Assembly: GCA_034766995.1 (NCBI GenBank)
Contig: CM068314.1
Coordinates: 24,397,608-24,461,607, forward strand
From: Acanthacorydalis orientalis
Lineage: Eukaryota; Arthropoda; Insecta; Megaloptera; Corydalidae
Direction of reading: 5' to 3'
Length of the DNA stretch: 64,000 bases
Each line of letters begins with the position of its first letter. Position 1 is the first letter of the stretch. A program made the position numbers and the translations under genes. Below the pieces are notes generated by a model that saw only the letters and a program-made list of their open reading frames with translations, was not told the DNA's origin and did no database searches. Shown in pieces: positions 29,396-41,259 of the stretch.

Positions 29396-30990
29396 TGCCC
29401 TCCAACAGTCAGTTGAAATGAAAAAAAATAACACAAAATGAAAAAATATTATACAAATAAAACTATCTCTAAATAAAACACTGTTTATTGAACCTTTATT
29501 GATAATAGTCATTTTAATAAGGAATTAGCAATCATGCTTCAAACGAATCATAACTTATACAAAAACTATTTCTACATCTAGTGCCAAAAGTTAGTTGAAA
29601 ATTACAAAGAAAATAATGTAAAAAATCAAAACACTTTTTTTTTATGCTTTCATACTTTGTATGACCATCATTATTTCGCAGAACAGCGTTAAGGCTTTCA
29701 GGCACAGATTCTACCAGGTTTTGTAAAGCATTGAATGGCAAACTAGACCATGTTTTCAAAATTTTGTCTTTAAATTGAGTACTGCTGTGTATTGAAGATG
29801 TGATATCCTGCGATCCAGTTTGTCCCACAAATGTTCAATAGGATTAAGGTCAGACAACATCGATGACCATTCAAGTACATGTACTTCATTGTATGTGAAA
29901 AAATCGTTAGATATTCTAGCCGTATCCGTCGAGTCGTTGTCCTGTTGAAAAGTAAAAGTCCAACCCAATCCTATTGTTTCAGTGGATTGTAAATTTTCTT
30001 GTAAAATATTACAATAAATTTGCGCTTCATTTTGTCCTCAATAATATGTAATCTGCCCACACCACACCAAAAAAAACATCCCCAGACCGCGACACCTTCT
30101 CCTCCATATTTTACACGTTGGTTGTAGGAACTTGTTAATGTAAGCATTATCACTGCTACTTCATCGAACTGTTCGGCGTCGACGATTTCCAAATATTTCA
30201 TCTTACTTACTCTCGTCGCTAAAAATTACTTTTTTCCAAAAGTCCAGTGGTTTACTCATATATTTTCTGGGAAAAAATTAATCTTCTTTTTTACCGGTAG
30301 ATGTTAATAAGGGTTTCTTTTTGGTTACATGGCCCCTCAACTTAGCATAGTGGAGACGTCTCCAATAACGGTTTCAGAAACTGAAGTTGCTCTCGAATTT
30401 TTGTTACAACAATTTTCGAAATAATTTTGCGTATTATATGATGATTATCGGTGGCAGTAGTGACTTTAGCCCTAAACGTGGTTTATCGGCAAGAACCGAA
30501 ACTTCTCTGCTCTTTTTTATATTTTTCCTTACTCTTTCGGCACTAATTTTGAATTTTTTTCCAACCATACTGATTTTTCAGTCTTGCATATTCACTCACA
30601 ACTTTTGATCTTTCTTTTAGAGTTAATTTTCATCCGGGAGTCATATTTTACCAACAGTGAACAATAATTATGTTTTTCGAGATTAAATTTTACGACTTCA
30701 ATGTAAAATATCGACGGGAATGTATTGAACCAAACAAATACGTCCTTATCCAATGCGACTAGTGCGAGTGTTCGGTTTCAACTAACTTTTGGCGCTGTGA
30801 ATTTCTATGATTACGTACTATTTATTAAGTTAGGCGAACGATATGGATTCCGGGAATACGCTTTTAAAAACAATGAGGCTTTGTAATTATAAATCATGAT
30901 TGTACAAGCCAGTGATGAGAAACCGAGCTATTAAACATTATGTTACTTAAAAACTTGGAAATGTTTATTTCAACTAAATTTTGGAGGGCA

Positions 30991-30993
<3 letters not shown>
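29395..30993 (-). mobile_element. Tc1-type DNA transposon with IR/DR ends, inactive
   Basis: The outer ends are CTGCCCTCCAACAGTCAG at the left and, read inward from the right, CAGTGCCCTCCAAAATTTAG. TA follows the right end and (TA)n tracts abut both sides, matching TA target duplication. Each end carries a second inner copy of the binding-site core: gtgccaaaagttagttgaaa at about 29580 and its inverse, gcgccaaaagttagttgaaa, at about 30785-30805, each about 185-190 bases inside. This is the IR/DR architecture known from Sleeping-Beauty-type Tc1 elements. The length of about 1.6 kb is normal. The body holds a minus-strand transposase broken by frameshifts. The left tip lacks two bases relative to the right tip. 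Confidence 0.9.
29532..30644 (-). pseudogene. Tc1-family transposase (DD34E), frameshifted
   Basis: A DDE transposase that would cut and reinsert the surrounding element. From a possible ATG at 30644 the reading order is: a helix-turn-helix-like segment (LTLKERSKVVSEYARLK, then YGWKKIQN), a second DNA-binding-like segment (NHHIIRKIISK), IFSDES with the first catalytic Asp, VWGCFFWCGVG (30201-29971 frame), FQQDND with the second Asp, and SDLNPIEHLWDKL with the catalytic Glu (29968-29756 frame). It ends with LVESVPESLNAVL and GHTKY (29828-29532 frame). All three catalytic acids are still recognisable but lie in different frames with several stops, so the gene is dead. Confidence 0.9.

Positions 30994-31044
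<51 letters not shown>
30994..31044. repeat. (TA)n microsatellite abutting the right end of the Tc1 element
   Basis: A TA tract directly joined to the right transposon tip (gggcactg|tata). Confidence 0.97.
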
Positions 31045-31047
<3 letters not shown>

Positions 31048-31727
31048 TTGTAACATACGAATAATATATAATAAATATCAATTGATAATTGTTAAGTCAG
31101 AATAATTGTAAACATTGTCAATAAATCACATATTTTCAAAACTCTTAATCAAAGAACTAATTATCACATTTATAAAACAACTAATTAATTATAAATTACT
31201 TATTACAATTATCTAACATATTTGATAAATATATCTTTGTAATATTTTCAGCTGAATCAGAGTTTTAACAATTTTGTAATATAAAGTCGATTTTGTAATA
31301 TAGATTCGAGAGTATATTTTGTAATGTAACCTACTTTATATTGATGAAATATAAACATGTCATTATTTGGATCATTTGTATAATTGTTATCTTTACATAA
31401 CAAACTAACATAAAATACATTGAAAATAAACATTTTCTGGTCTGTTTTTTCGTTGTTTTGGCACGATAGTACAAACTGAATACTATGCAAAAACAATTGA
31501 GCAGTATCTGCTGTTAACAGTTATCAAAATTCGGTATATCGCTATGAATATATAAACAACTGAATACAGAGTGTGAAAAAGCTATAATAGACTGCACAAT
31601 TATCAACAAATATAACAATACGCATGTTTTTTTTTATAGTTTGTAGCGATAATAGAACAAATAGATGAAAACATTTCCATTTTCCAAAAAAATAATATAA
31701 ATATTATGCTTATAATAAATGGCTTCA

Positions 31728-31731
<4 letters not shown>

Positions 31732-31805
<74 letters not shown>
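31732..31805. repeat. (TA)n microsatellite
   Basis: A pure tract of about 74 bp. A short one follows at 31927-31950. Confidence 0.98.
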
Positions 31806-31810
<5 letters not shown>

Positions 31811-32732
31811 GAAAGCATTTAGCGTTTAAAGCGCTTCGGTTTACCGCTACTTATTAAAATGTATATGAGGTTTTCCGTAATTAAAGAACTTGGAACTAAG
31901 GCATAACAGATTACAAAACTTATTATGTATATATATATATATATATATAGTAATTTTGAGAATCACAAGAAAACATTAAATTTATCTATATTTATTATCT
32001 TTAAAATTTCTTGTAAATTGTACTTTTTAAATTGTTATAAAAAATAAACATTACTTAAAATAACAATAGTTTTGTTTTATGAAAGACGCTATTAAACTTA
32101 TAAATTTATTACGATTAGTAGTCAAATGTTTGAAAAATATACATATTTGATATTTTCTGGATGAATTCTATTGATTTATTTTTAGTAAATTTTGTTGATT
32201 GAAAAGTTAATATTTATTGTGTAATAAAAATTGTAATTGAATATTAAAGAAGTTTTCATTAAATTATCTCATGTGTTTTGAATCTGTGTTGTTTTATTAT
32301 ACGGTGATAAATCTATTTCATTATTGTTTTTTGTTGCATGATAACCAATATTTATCGAAAAGGAATAGGCACGAAAGATAATTTAAAATTATAAATGTAT
32401 TAGTATTTTAATATTCAAACGACTTGAATATATTTTTTATGTAATGAAATTTGTCTATGAATACACAGATGAAAAGAAATATATTTACAAAAAATGTAAC
32501 TATATACGAAGAACATAAAAATATAAATAAAACTGATTTTTTACTTTATTTTTTTCGTATGTTTTTTTTTTTGATGTTGCATTATATTATTATAATAGCA
32601 AATTAAAAGAAATCTCTATTTTAATTATAAGATAGTTGAATAACAAATCATATAGCTAATACATTTGGACTTCTGTGGTTTTTATATTTTATTATTTATA
32701 TATTATTTTCTATACAAAATTATTTATTTATA

Positions 32733-33021
32733 TTTTCTTATTAATACGTAATATCTATGATTTTGTAAATATGCTGCTAAATATTTTTTAGCATTCTCAT
32801 AATTACTTTTTTTACAAATAATTACAAAAAAACCCTTTTTAGTTATAGTTATTATTTAATAAATAGCAGAAATATTAAATAGCATTTTGAGGTACTTTTA
32901 AATCAGTCTAATAATAGATAACTTTATTGCTTAAGAAAACAAGTTTATTTCGTAATGGAAAAGAAACCATTTCCAAATTTAATATAAAACATATACAAAT
33001 TCTGAACAGATACGGATATCT
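32733..33021. repeat. Duplicated intronic segment, copy 1
   Basis: This 289-bp block matches 37290-37573 almost base for base in the same orientation, with a few substitutions and small indels. Neither copy has recognisable ends or coding sequence. The 105-codon minus-strand and 63-codon plus-strand ORFs over copy 1 are not preserved as meaningful proteins. Confidence 0.9.
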
Positions 33022-33779
33022 CTTGAAAATACCTTTTATCCAATTTTCCAAAAAGCTTTTTTCTCTGTGTATTAAAACGAAAATGTACATATTAAAAAAT
33101 AAACATTTACAAAAATAAACACAACAATAGTGTTCATTTTTTACATAGTAAAAACTAAACACTATTGTATATACGACTATAAAGCATCGAGTTTTGTAGC
33201 ACAGATCTAGTATTGTAATGTACATTTAAGAGTTCCTTACTTTATTTTTGAGTTAATTATAACGAACATTTTAATTGAAAAGTTTGTATCGTGTAAAGTT
33301 CATGTACAACAAATGTTTGATTCACAAACAGCTGCAGATAAGCGTTGATATATAAGTACGGATTCTTTTTACGAGAATTAAATGCATAGCAGTTAAAGAA
33401 ATTATTCTTAATTATAAAGATAATACGAATAAACTAAAAATAAATAACAGACACACTTATTATAAACAAATATACAAGAAATCTATTTTTATAATAGCTG
33501 GTTGCTTTAGAAGACAAAACAACGTATAAAATATATGATCGCATATATATATATATATATATTTACGGACGAATGTAGTCAATAAATATAACTGAAAGAT
33601 ATTTATGAATAGGTTAGTTTTGGAGGTCAAAATATGGTAAATTGGCTATGCAGATGGCGTTCTATTATTTGCGTCTTGCTAATTATTTGTTCTATAATAA
33701 TTCAAATCATATCCAAGACTATCAAGCGTTCGCTCTTAATTTATTAGTAAACTATCTTTGACAGGCATCATATATCCCC

Positions 33780-34260
33780 TAACAAGAGTCAACGGTGCGT
33801 CATATTTCATATAATGGATGCGTTATAGGCAAGTATAGGCAAGTGATAAACACAGGAGTGTCTGAGCTCTGCAGACAAGGAAAGAGCCCGTGTAATTAAA
33901 GCCATCCCGCGACCCGTCGTAATTATAACCGACGCTTGTGTCGCGTCCCGTATTCCTGATCCGTGTCGAAACACTACGACGGAAGAGGTTCATCTGTGTT
34001 TTGGGTATTGACACAACCTCACTTCTCTCGTCGGTCGTTTAAATAAAGCGCACAGAACGAGATATGATTTATCCAGGGGCGAAAGGTTGTTTTCAACACG
34101 ACGACGCGGCAGTTGATACAGAAGCTCAGATGAGAATTTAATTACATTGCCATACCTTTCGCGTGACGGCTTGTGACTGGAATTAGTTATGAGGCAGTAG
34201 GACGTGTCGTTTCGCAGTTACTGGTAACTGAGATGATTGAAAGTATTTCGTAGGATACAT
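33780..34260. promoter_or_regulatory. GC-richer intronic island, candidate enhancer or alternative first exon
   Basis: This stretch lies in the giant TPST intron, about 4 kb from the N-terminal exon. It has near-balanced base composition and many CpGs, while both sides are AT-rich. It includes TAATTA-type homeodomain sites embedded in GC-richer sequence (gtaattaaagcc, cgtaattataacc). The only ORF is 63 codons on the minus strand (34014-33823) with no recognised similarity. Such complexity usually marks functional DNA in AT-rich insect genomes, but nothing here fixes the function. Confidence 0.4.
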
Positions 34261-34801
34261 AAGATTTCTTGTACACATATCGTGATAAATTGTACTTCAG
34301 TATACTATAGATAGTCACGTTTCGCTGCTAAACATTTAAGCTCATAAAATTGGAACTTTTTCAATATTTGAATCGCGATACAGTCAAGTATCTGTTCTAA
34401 AATGTACTTTATTAGCGAAAAATAATTGAAAACTACCTAACTATTATATTTCACCAAATAGACATTTAATGATAAAAAATCGAAAAAAAAAACAGTTTCA
34501 ATAAACTAAAAAAAATAGTATTCAGCTGTCGAAATATTGAATACTATAATATATTTTTGTTAAAAAATAATACACTTCAATTATAACGAAAAACTTACTT
34601 TAATTGCAAAAAAAAGCTTTAATAAGCGCGGATGTTCATTGCGGTGTTAAAATAAGTAAAAAAAATTCATCGCAAAAAAGTTTTAAGACAAAAATGAAAG
34701 ACTGAAAGCTTAAAACTAACAACCGAATATAACAACATAATATTTGAAACTTAGAACTAAAAAACATCAGTTTTCCTTTGTTAATACATTTATGAGATGT
34801 T

Positions 34802-34804
<3 letters not shown>

Positions 34805-34857
<53 letters not shown>

Positions 34858-34861
34858 GTAT
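34805..34861. repeat. (TA)n followed by (TATG)n
   Basis: A TA tract ending in four TATG units. Confidence 0.97.
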
Positions 34862-37180
34862 AATACTATAATTAAATGATTACACGGTTAGATTAAAATC
34901 AAACGAAGTATTAATTACGGCAGACAAACAATTATTCAGCGGTATTGAAAATTAATGTTTAGTGCTAAATATTAATAAATTTCATGTTTACAACTTTCCA
35001 CTACTTGAATAAAGTGTGAGTTTGTATCCTATTGCCACTATTCAGTATATCGTTTTTATTAATTGATATATTATTCTCAAATTAACTGAAACAATAGCAA
35101 ACAATTTACGGACGTTTATTTTAATAATTAAACCAAAGTAATTTAATTAAATAAATATAAATACTTTAATTAAACAAATGAATTGCGAAAAATAACATTT
35201 CTAAATGTCACCTACACCTACATACGCCAATAAAATGTTACATAAAGTAATTAACAAATGTTTACATATGAGTTTTTTTTAATAATAATATTTTATAATT
35301 AGACTGTTCTTATTTAAAAAAAAACATTCGAAGAAATATTTCACTTAAATATTTACATATATTTTTAATTAAGTACAAATATAAACTTTTTTACTTTTAA
35401 TATAGACAATTTCAATAATTAAAGCCTATATCAAAGAATCCTAAATAAAAATTAAAGATCTATTAATAACGTATACAAATAAGGTATAAAAATGATGAAA
35501 ATTTGATAAAAAAAAGTTAAAGAAAAAGACTGAACAAAGGATACTAATTACGATCAAATAAAAATACTAAAAACAATAGTTTGATAGAAAAAAACATCAG
35601 CTCCGAAAATATTTTTCATTATAAAAAATATCAATGACATTAGGTATGAATTATTACAGGTAATAATAAAATATTAAAATTTCACTACAATGAATTTTAA
35701 TAACTAGAAACAGAATTAATCATAAACATTTCATATGTAAATAAATATTAAAAAAATCAGTACTCTGTTAGTTATTGCAATCAACGTATTCTCAAGATTA
35801 AATTATTATTATTTAGTAAACCCGTAATTGAATTTTATTTTTAGTTCGTGTGAAAGTGATATGTAAATTCACATGTGTGAAAATATGTATACATAGATGT
35901 TATTTTTGGAAACAATTGTTCCAGTTTCCATATTCTCGAATTAAAAATTCATTCAATATAATGTTTGTATACAAACACGTACGAACAGATAATAATAGTT
36001 TGTTAAACATATAAATAATGTATTAATAATACATGAAAACAACAAGGATATTTCACAATAAATATAAGAAATTAGAGTTGTACTGTATTTAAACAAAAGA
36101 ATTATAGAACTTAATGAATTTTTAACTGATAATATACAGTAATGACTTGATGGTATTGACCTCTTTCTCTACTTCTAGTATGATTCATTATGAATAAAGA
36201 TATATATTTTTGTATTAATTAATTGCAAGTGTATACAGTTACGTTGTTTCCAGAAAACGAAATTATATACGATTATCTTTGAAACTGATATGACTAAGCT
36301 ATGCTCGTGTAATCATATTAATAATATAGAGTAATTTAGAGCACGCCTTAATTTTGTATTCTATTTCATAACCGGAGACGTATGAAGAAGAAATGTGGAG
36401 TGTAAAAGATTTGAAGCCAGAATGTGCTTTATTTATTTATACAAGAAATATTCGTCGTCTTTAGAGGTTTGCTTTGAAAATTTTTTTAAAAAAAACAGAT
36501 TTCTACAATATTGAATTGCATTGATATTTTTTTAAAGAAATAATAACTATTAAGATATTCTAAAAGTATATTACTCTAAAAATCAAATTTTATAGAATTT
36601 AATTTCAGGTTTTATACTACTGATACTTTTTTTTAAAAATAAATTATTGTTCAATGAAATAACTTTGTTTTTCTTCTACATGATTTTGGAAAACATTTTT
36701 ACTAGCACTAGAATTATCGTACTTTGGTTATTTGCGATAGTAATAAAATTTGAATATTTTATTTTAGTAGACAAATTATAAAACAGTTAAAAAAATCAGT
36801 TAAAAACTATAAACAAAATCAGATGATGTTTTTAGAAATTGATTATTTTTAGCTTTATATTTCTTATTTGGATTTTAGACTGTAAGACAGTGAGCCAACC
36901 TATGTACTATTTTTTTTTTATTTAAACGCTATTTATAGTATTAATCACGTAAATAATCAAAACATTAATAACAATGTTACGATAAAACTAAGTAAACAAT
37001 AAAAATAACTTTAATGATAGTAAACGTTTGAAGAAACTACAATATATTCACCGCAAAAAATATTTTTGTGAAAAATTTAGCAAATCTCAAGGAATGGTAA
37101 GAAAATATATACTGTATTTATTTCAATATATATTTTGAACGCAAACAACAATTTCATGGATTTGAAAAATAAAATTTAAA

Positions 37181-37285
37181 AAACGTCAGGTTCATTGCTT
37201 TTTATAGTTTTTTGCATATTTTAACGCGTATATTTCATATTAAACTTTGAAGAAAAATAAAAATTCCTGGTTGAAAATTGTTTTG
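37181..37285. repeat. Direct repeat A flanking duplicated block
   Basis: This runs from aaacgtcaggttcatt through tcatattaaactttgaagaa to attcctggttgaaaa. It recurs at 37577-37685 with a handful of changes. Confidence 0.85.
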
Positions 37286-37289
37286 GAAA

Positions 37290-37573
37290 TTTTCTTATTA
37301 ATACGTAATATCTATGATTTTGTAAATATGCTGCTAAATATTTTTTAGCATTCTCATAATTACTTTTTTTTTACAAATAATAATAACAAACCCTTTTTAG
37401 TTATAGCTATTATTTAGAAATATTAAATAGCATTTTGAGGTACTTTTAAATCAGTCTAATAGTAGATAACTTTATTGCTTAAGAAAACAATTAAGTATAT
37501 TTTGTAATGGAAAAGAAACCATTTCCAAATTTAATATAAAACATATACAAATTCTGAACAGATAGGGATATCT
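37290..37573. repeat. Duplicated intronic segment, copy 2, between direct repeats
   Basis: A second copy of 32733-33021, about 4.55 kb away. It is directly flanked by two copies of another repeat of about 100 bp (37181-37285 and 37577-37685), giving the order A-B'-A'. Confidence 0.9.
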
Positions 37574-37576
37574 ATT

Positions 37577-37685
37577 AAACGCCAGGTTCATTCCTTTTTG
37601 TCGATTTTTATATATTTTAACGCATATATTTCATATTAAACTTTGAAGAAAAATAAAAATTCCTGGTTGAAAACTGGTTTCAAAT
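37577..37685. repeat. Direct repeat A', second copy
   Basis: The partner of 37181-37285. It lies immediately after the duplicated block and about 200 bases from the TPST splice donor. Confidence 0.85.
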
Positions 37686-37892
37686 TTGAATAAAGATATT
37701 CGTTTAAAAATTGCGTGCAAAGTATAATTTATACTTGTATAAGAATTAACTATCTTATTTATATAATTTGATTGAAATACAATGTAAAATGTTCAAACAT
37801 TAATTATAAAATGAAAGCTGATACACAAAGTATTGACAAAAATATCATTTCATCATAAATAATTATATTGATACCGTAACAATTGCACGTAC

Positions 37893-38063
37893 CTCATTTG
37901 GCATCATTTCGGCATGATTTCCTGATCGGTAATCGTCGATGCATAATAAGCCGAGTTTGTATAATAACAGACCGAATACAATCGAAATAAGTGAAACGAA
38001 GAGGAGTGCGCGGCGGGGCGTTGCCCCCGCACGCGGTAAAAGTAGTCTTCGGCACGCGTTCAT
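37893..38063 (-). CDS. Tpst: Tyrosylprotein sulfotransferase, N-terminal signal-anchor segment
   Basis: This stretch gives 57 codons from ATG at 38063 to the splice donor GAG|GTACGT (GT at 37891-37892). The peptide starts MNACRRLLLP. It has an arginine-rich short tail (Arg 5, 6, 11, 17, 18), then a hydrophobic span at about residues 19-35 followed by LLYKLGLL, and ends MMPNE. This is the type II signal-anchor layout expected for TPST, which places the catalytic domain in the Golgi lumen. The phase-0 join to the exon at 8182 gives Asn-Glu/Lys-Tyr, the register seen in insect TPSTs. The ATG context is poor (T at -3, ATCG before ATG). The same frame is open for 204 more codons upstream, so this ATG is the conservative start, not a proven one. 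The segment is visibly richer in G+C than the surrounding DNA. Confidence 0.85.
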
Positions 38064-38527
38064 CGATGCTCCGCAAAAACGGACGCACCAACCGACGCCG
38101 TGCCTTGATCCCGCTGTATTGTCACTTCTTCCGCCGAGAAGCTTCTCGGTTTGGTCACTGTCACCGACCCACTTTGACGAACAGCTATTACCGTTGACCC
38201 ACCGAGATGTTGTTCCGCCCGTTGTGCCACCGCACTTTGAACAAAAACTTTCCCGCACGTAGTACGACGCACTGCCGTTTGATCGGTAAACAGATTGGTT
38301 ATTTTCCAACTTGGGGTTGTTTTCTTTCTTGTCACTGCTGTAATCTGAGTTCCAAAGAAACGCTTGCTCTTGTTGGCAATGTTCAATACTTTTCGAGTGA
38401 TTTTTGTCGTCAGCTGTAAGCGTCTGAATTTCTTGAAAGAGCTGATGAGTGGATTTTGATAAATCGTTTTGCGCAGAACTCTTTGGTTGTGTGTTTGTTC
38501 TATGTGCGTTGTGAATGTGACGTCCAT
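38060..38527 (-). other. Out-of-frame upstream ORF ending in ATGA overlap with TPST start
   Basis: The only ATG in the 38675-37893 exon before the TPST ATG is at 38527 (ccaATGgac), one frame over. It opens 155 codons ending in TGA at 38062-38060. That stop overlaps the TPST ATG as ATGA. The peptide begins MDVTFTTHIEQ and is basic and Thr/Arg-rich, with no domain I know. If this exon is a leader, scanning ribosomes would meet this ATG first, and TPST would depend on leaky scanning or reinitiation. If the exon is coding throughout, this is a shadow frame. Codon usage favours the other frame. Confidence 0.35.
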
Positions 38528-38675
38528 TGGTCCAAGTGGTTGGCGATAAGCCGCCACTTAAGGCGGTGTCGTAACGACACTCCTTACACGTCGTTTGTTT
38601 ATCTACGACTAAATTTTCACAATAATCGGACGATGGTAGTTTTTGGTACGATGCGGTGTTACACTCGTTTGAATT
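38064..38675 (-). CDS. Open frame continuous with TPST: N-terminal extension or translated leader
   Basis: These 204 codons are in the TPST frame without a stop, directly upstream of the ATG at 38063. The open stretch starts exactly after a good 3' splice site (tactaatttcatttcag, AG at 38676-38677). The nearest upstream in-frame stop is TAA at 38700-38702, inside the presumed intron, and no ATG occurs in this frame. Read as protein it is hydrophilic and rich in Ser, Asn, Thr and Gly. It has two CxxC motifs (codons 30-33 CKEC and 145-148 CSKC), a GGTTGGTT stretch at codons 149-156, and CVRFC at 197-201. Codons show a coding-like preference for C or G in the third position. I recognise no domain. 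It could be a long cytosolic tail started in an upstream exon, or a 5' untranslated exon open by chance; the length of the frame favours coding. Confidence 0.5.
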
Positions 38676-38692
38676 CTGAAATGAAATTAGTA
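38676..38692 (-). promoter_or_regulatory. 3' splice acceptor of the TPST N-terminal exon
   Basis: On the minus strand this reads tactaatttcatttcag. It contains a branch-point-like CTAAT and a pyrimidine tract before the AG, and the long open frame starts at the very next base. It implies at least one more 5' exon at higher coordinates. Confidence 0.6.
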
Positions 38693-38782
38693 TTTTAAAT
38701 TATTGTAAATAAACATTCTCTTTGAGAATAATTTTTGAACACTCATATACAGCAACAAACGCACACTCATAAATAAACAGCG

Positions 38783-38803
38783 AATACATACATACATACA
38801 CAC

Positions 38804-38852
<49 letters not shown>
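38783..38852. repeat. (ACAT)n/(TA)n compound tract just upstream of the TPST exon
   Basis: Begins about 110 bases upstream of the TPST acceptor. It starts with atacatacatacatacaca, then TA repeat. Confidence 0.97.
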
Positions 38853-38855
<3 letters not shown>

Positions 38856-40470
38856 AAAAATATCAAACTGGCAAATTCTTCTCATTATTTTCAATGAGAA
38901 AAACTAATTTTTTGAATAATTTTATTTATAATATACAAACGTATGTAGAAAGAAGAATGTATGTAAACGTGTTTAGATATACAATATCAAACTTGTAAAA
39001 AATTAATTAAAAAACTGACAGTTGAAATTTAATATTATATAGGTTAACAACTATATCTTAATCACAAATTACTTTCTAATGAAAGAATGGATTTTTTTTT
39101 AGTACTGAATAGTAAACAAAGAAATATCTACCAAAAATTAATTCAACTTTATACATTTATTTATTTTCTTCTTAAAATGTATTTAATTATTTTCTGTGAA
39201 TTGGTATTTGATTACACCAAAATTAAGTCAATCTTTTTATGCAATTAAAAAAGTTTCACATTAAATAAAGAATAAAAAAATATATAATAACTGTGGCAGA
39301 GAAACAGTTACTTAATATCGGAAATATTAGTAGAAAAAATTATTAAAATCCATTTAAAAAACTGATACTTGTGACAATTCTTATACTGTTTGGTACGGTA
39401 AAGTTTAAGAGAATAGAGACAATGAATATATAAATAATTGTAAAAGCATGTATAATACTACAGTCAAGACTATTTTTTAAGAACGAGAGATTTTAATTGA
39501 CTTATAAAATAATGTGATTCTGTTATATAAAGGAGATAAATGTAGCCAACCGGATAGTATGCGAAACTGTTGAAAATGTGAGAAAGTTAAATATGACAAT
39601 GTGATGCGATACACATTAAACCTTATTATAAGTATGGATAAGATAAAAAGAATAAAAATACTAGATCTCTAATTTTCAAAAAAATAAAGCAATTCAAATA
39701 AAATAAGTAGATACATTGATATAAACTTATGTTTATTTTAATTTTAGTTGACATATGTGCATAGAAGCACAGAAACAATATAAATGTATGTGTGTGAGTG
39801 TATATATATATATATATATATATACAAATACAATTATTTTTACATTTTCATTCAACATTTTATACTTTAATGAATATTGTACTAGAAAATAAATTATTTT
39901 TCTTTACATAGAAACTCATTGGAAGATAGTAATATTTGTTCTATAAAATAAACTGTAATTTGTTACAGAATATCTGTAGAATGTACAATAATATATAGGA
40001 AAATCCATTTATTCTAAAAATATCTTTCTATGTGTATATTAGACAATTTGAATTTATTTGCATGAAACGTTTATATGTACGTAATATATATTTGCGTGTA
40101 ATTTATGTATTTCTGAGAGTATCACACATATACATATACTTGAACGTATGGGCATGTAGAGATGTATATGCACAGTTTGTAATTTGAGAGAATGTCAATT
40201 TAAATATCCACAAGATTAATAGTTCAGTTCTCTGTATGGCGAAGACAAATAGAATATCGATTTTCGCGAACACTTATGAGGATTTTATAAGTTCATTCAA
40301 ACATTTTGAACGGATTGAACTTCTAATTGAATCTTTTAACTGGTTTCGTTTGAAATATAGATGTTTTGGAACGATACGCAGCGGAAATGTAATTGATTAC
40401 TTCGTGCTTAATTTCATAAACATTAAAGGCGTTTTAGTAAACATATTTTTGCAGTACATATTAATAAACT

Positions 40471-40534
<64 letters not shown>

Positions 40535-41214
40535 TATATTTTCTTACATTTGTTAAATTGAAATATGTATTAACGTAGTATTTAAATAAATTAATATTAA
40601 ATTATGAATAATTAAACATGCAACTGAATATAATATTTTTCGCAATTAATACTAAACATAATAACGAACTTATACATTAACTAAAATAATCGTCAACTTG
40701 AAAAACAAAATGACATCCATGAAGAAAACGGAAGAAAAATGTTATTTGATTCGAGTTACAATAGAACTTTGACAAAAATGTTCTATGAAACATAAAGTTT
40801 TAGTGTAAAAATCTTCCGGCATAAGATGTTTATAGCATGTTTGTTGTTTCAAAATAACATGTTGGACTACAGAGACCTGGTTTGAGTATAATAAAAAGAA
40901 AATATACAGCAGTTACAATAGATACTTTTGGATAATGAATTTCCATAAAACTAAAAGGCTTAAAAGTCGAATTGTTCGACAAATTTTCGACAATTTTTAT
41001 ATCTTTTCTGAATCAAAACATTAAAATAGTTCTGATTTGTCTTATTTTTTGTTCAAATTGTTATGAATATTAAAATCGATCATGTCTACATTTTTATACA
41101 CATAACATTAATAATGATAAAAAGTCGAATTCAAATAATATAAAATTTTTTAATAAAAATAAAATCTGAATTTTATTGAATTGCTTACTAACTGTTTTTA
41201 CTCATATTATTTAA

Positions 41215-41259
<45 letters not shown>

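Noticed and set aside
32908..33225. 105-codon minus-strand ORF
   Set aside because: It overlaps a duplicated noncoding block, starts with AT-rich low-complexity residues and shows no domain.
37939..38262. 107- and 68-codon plus-strand ORFs over the TPST exon
   Set aside because: Reverse shadows of the GC-richer minus-strand coding exon.
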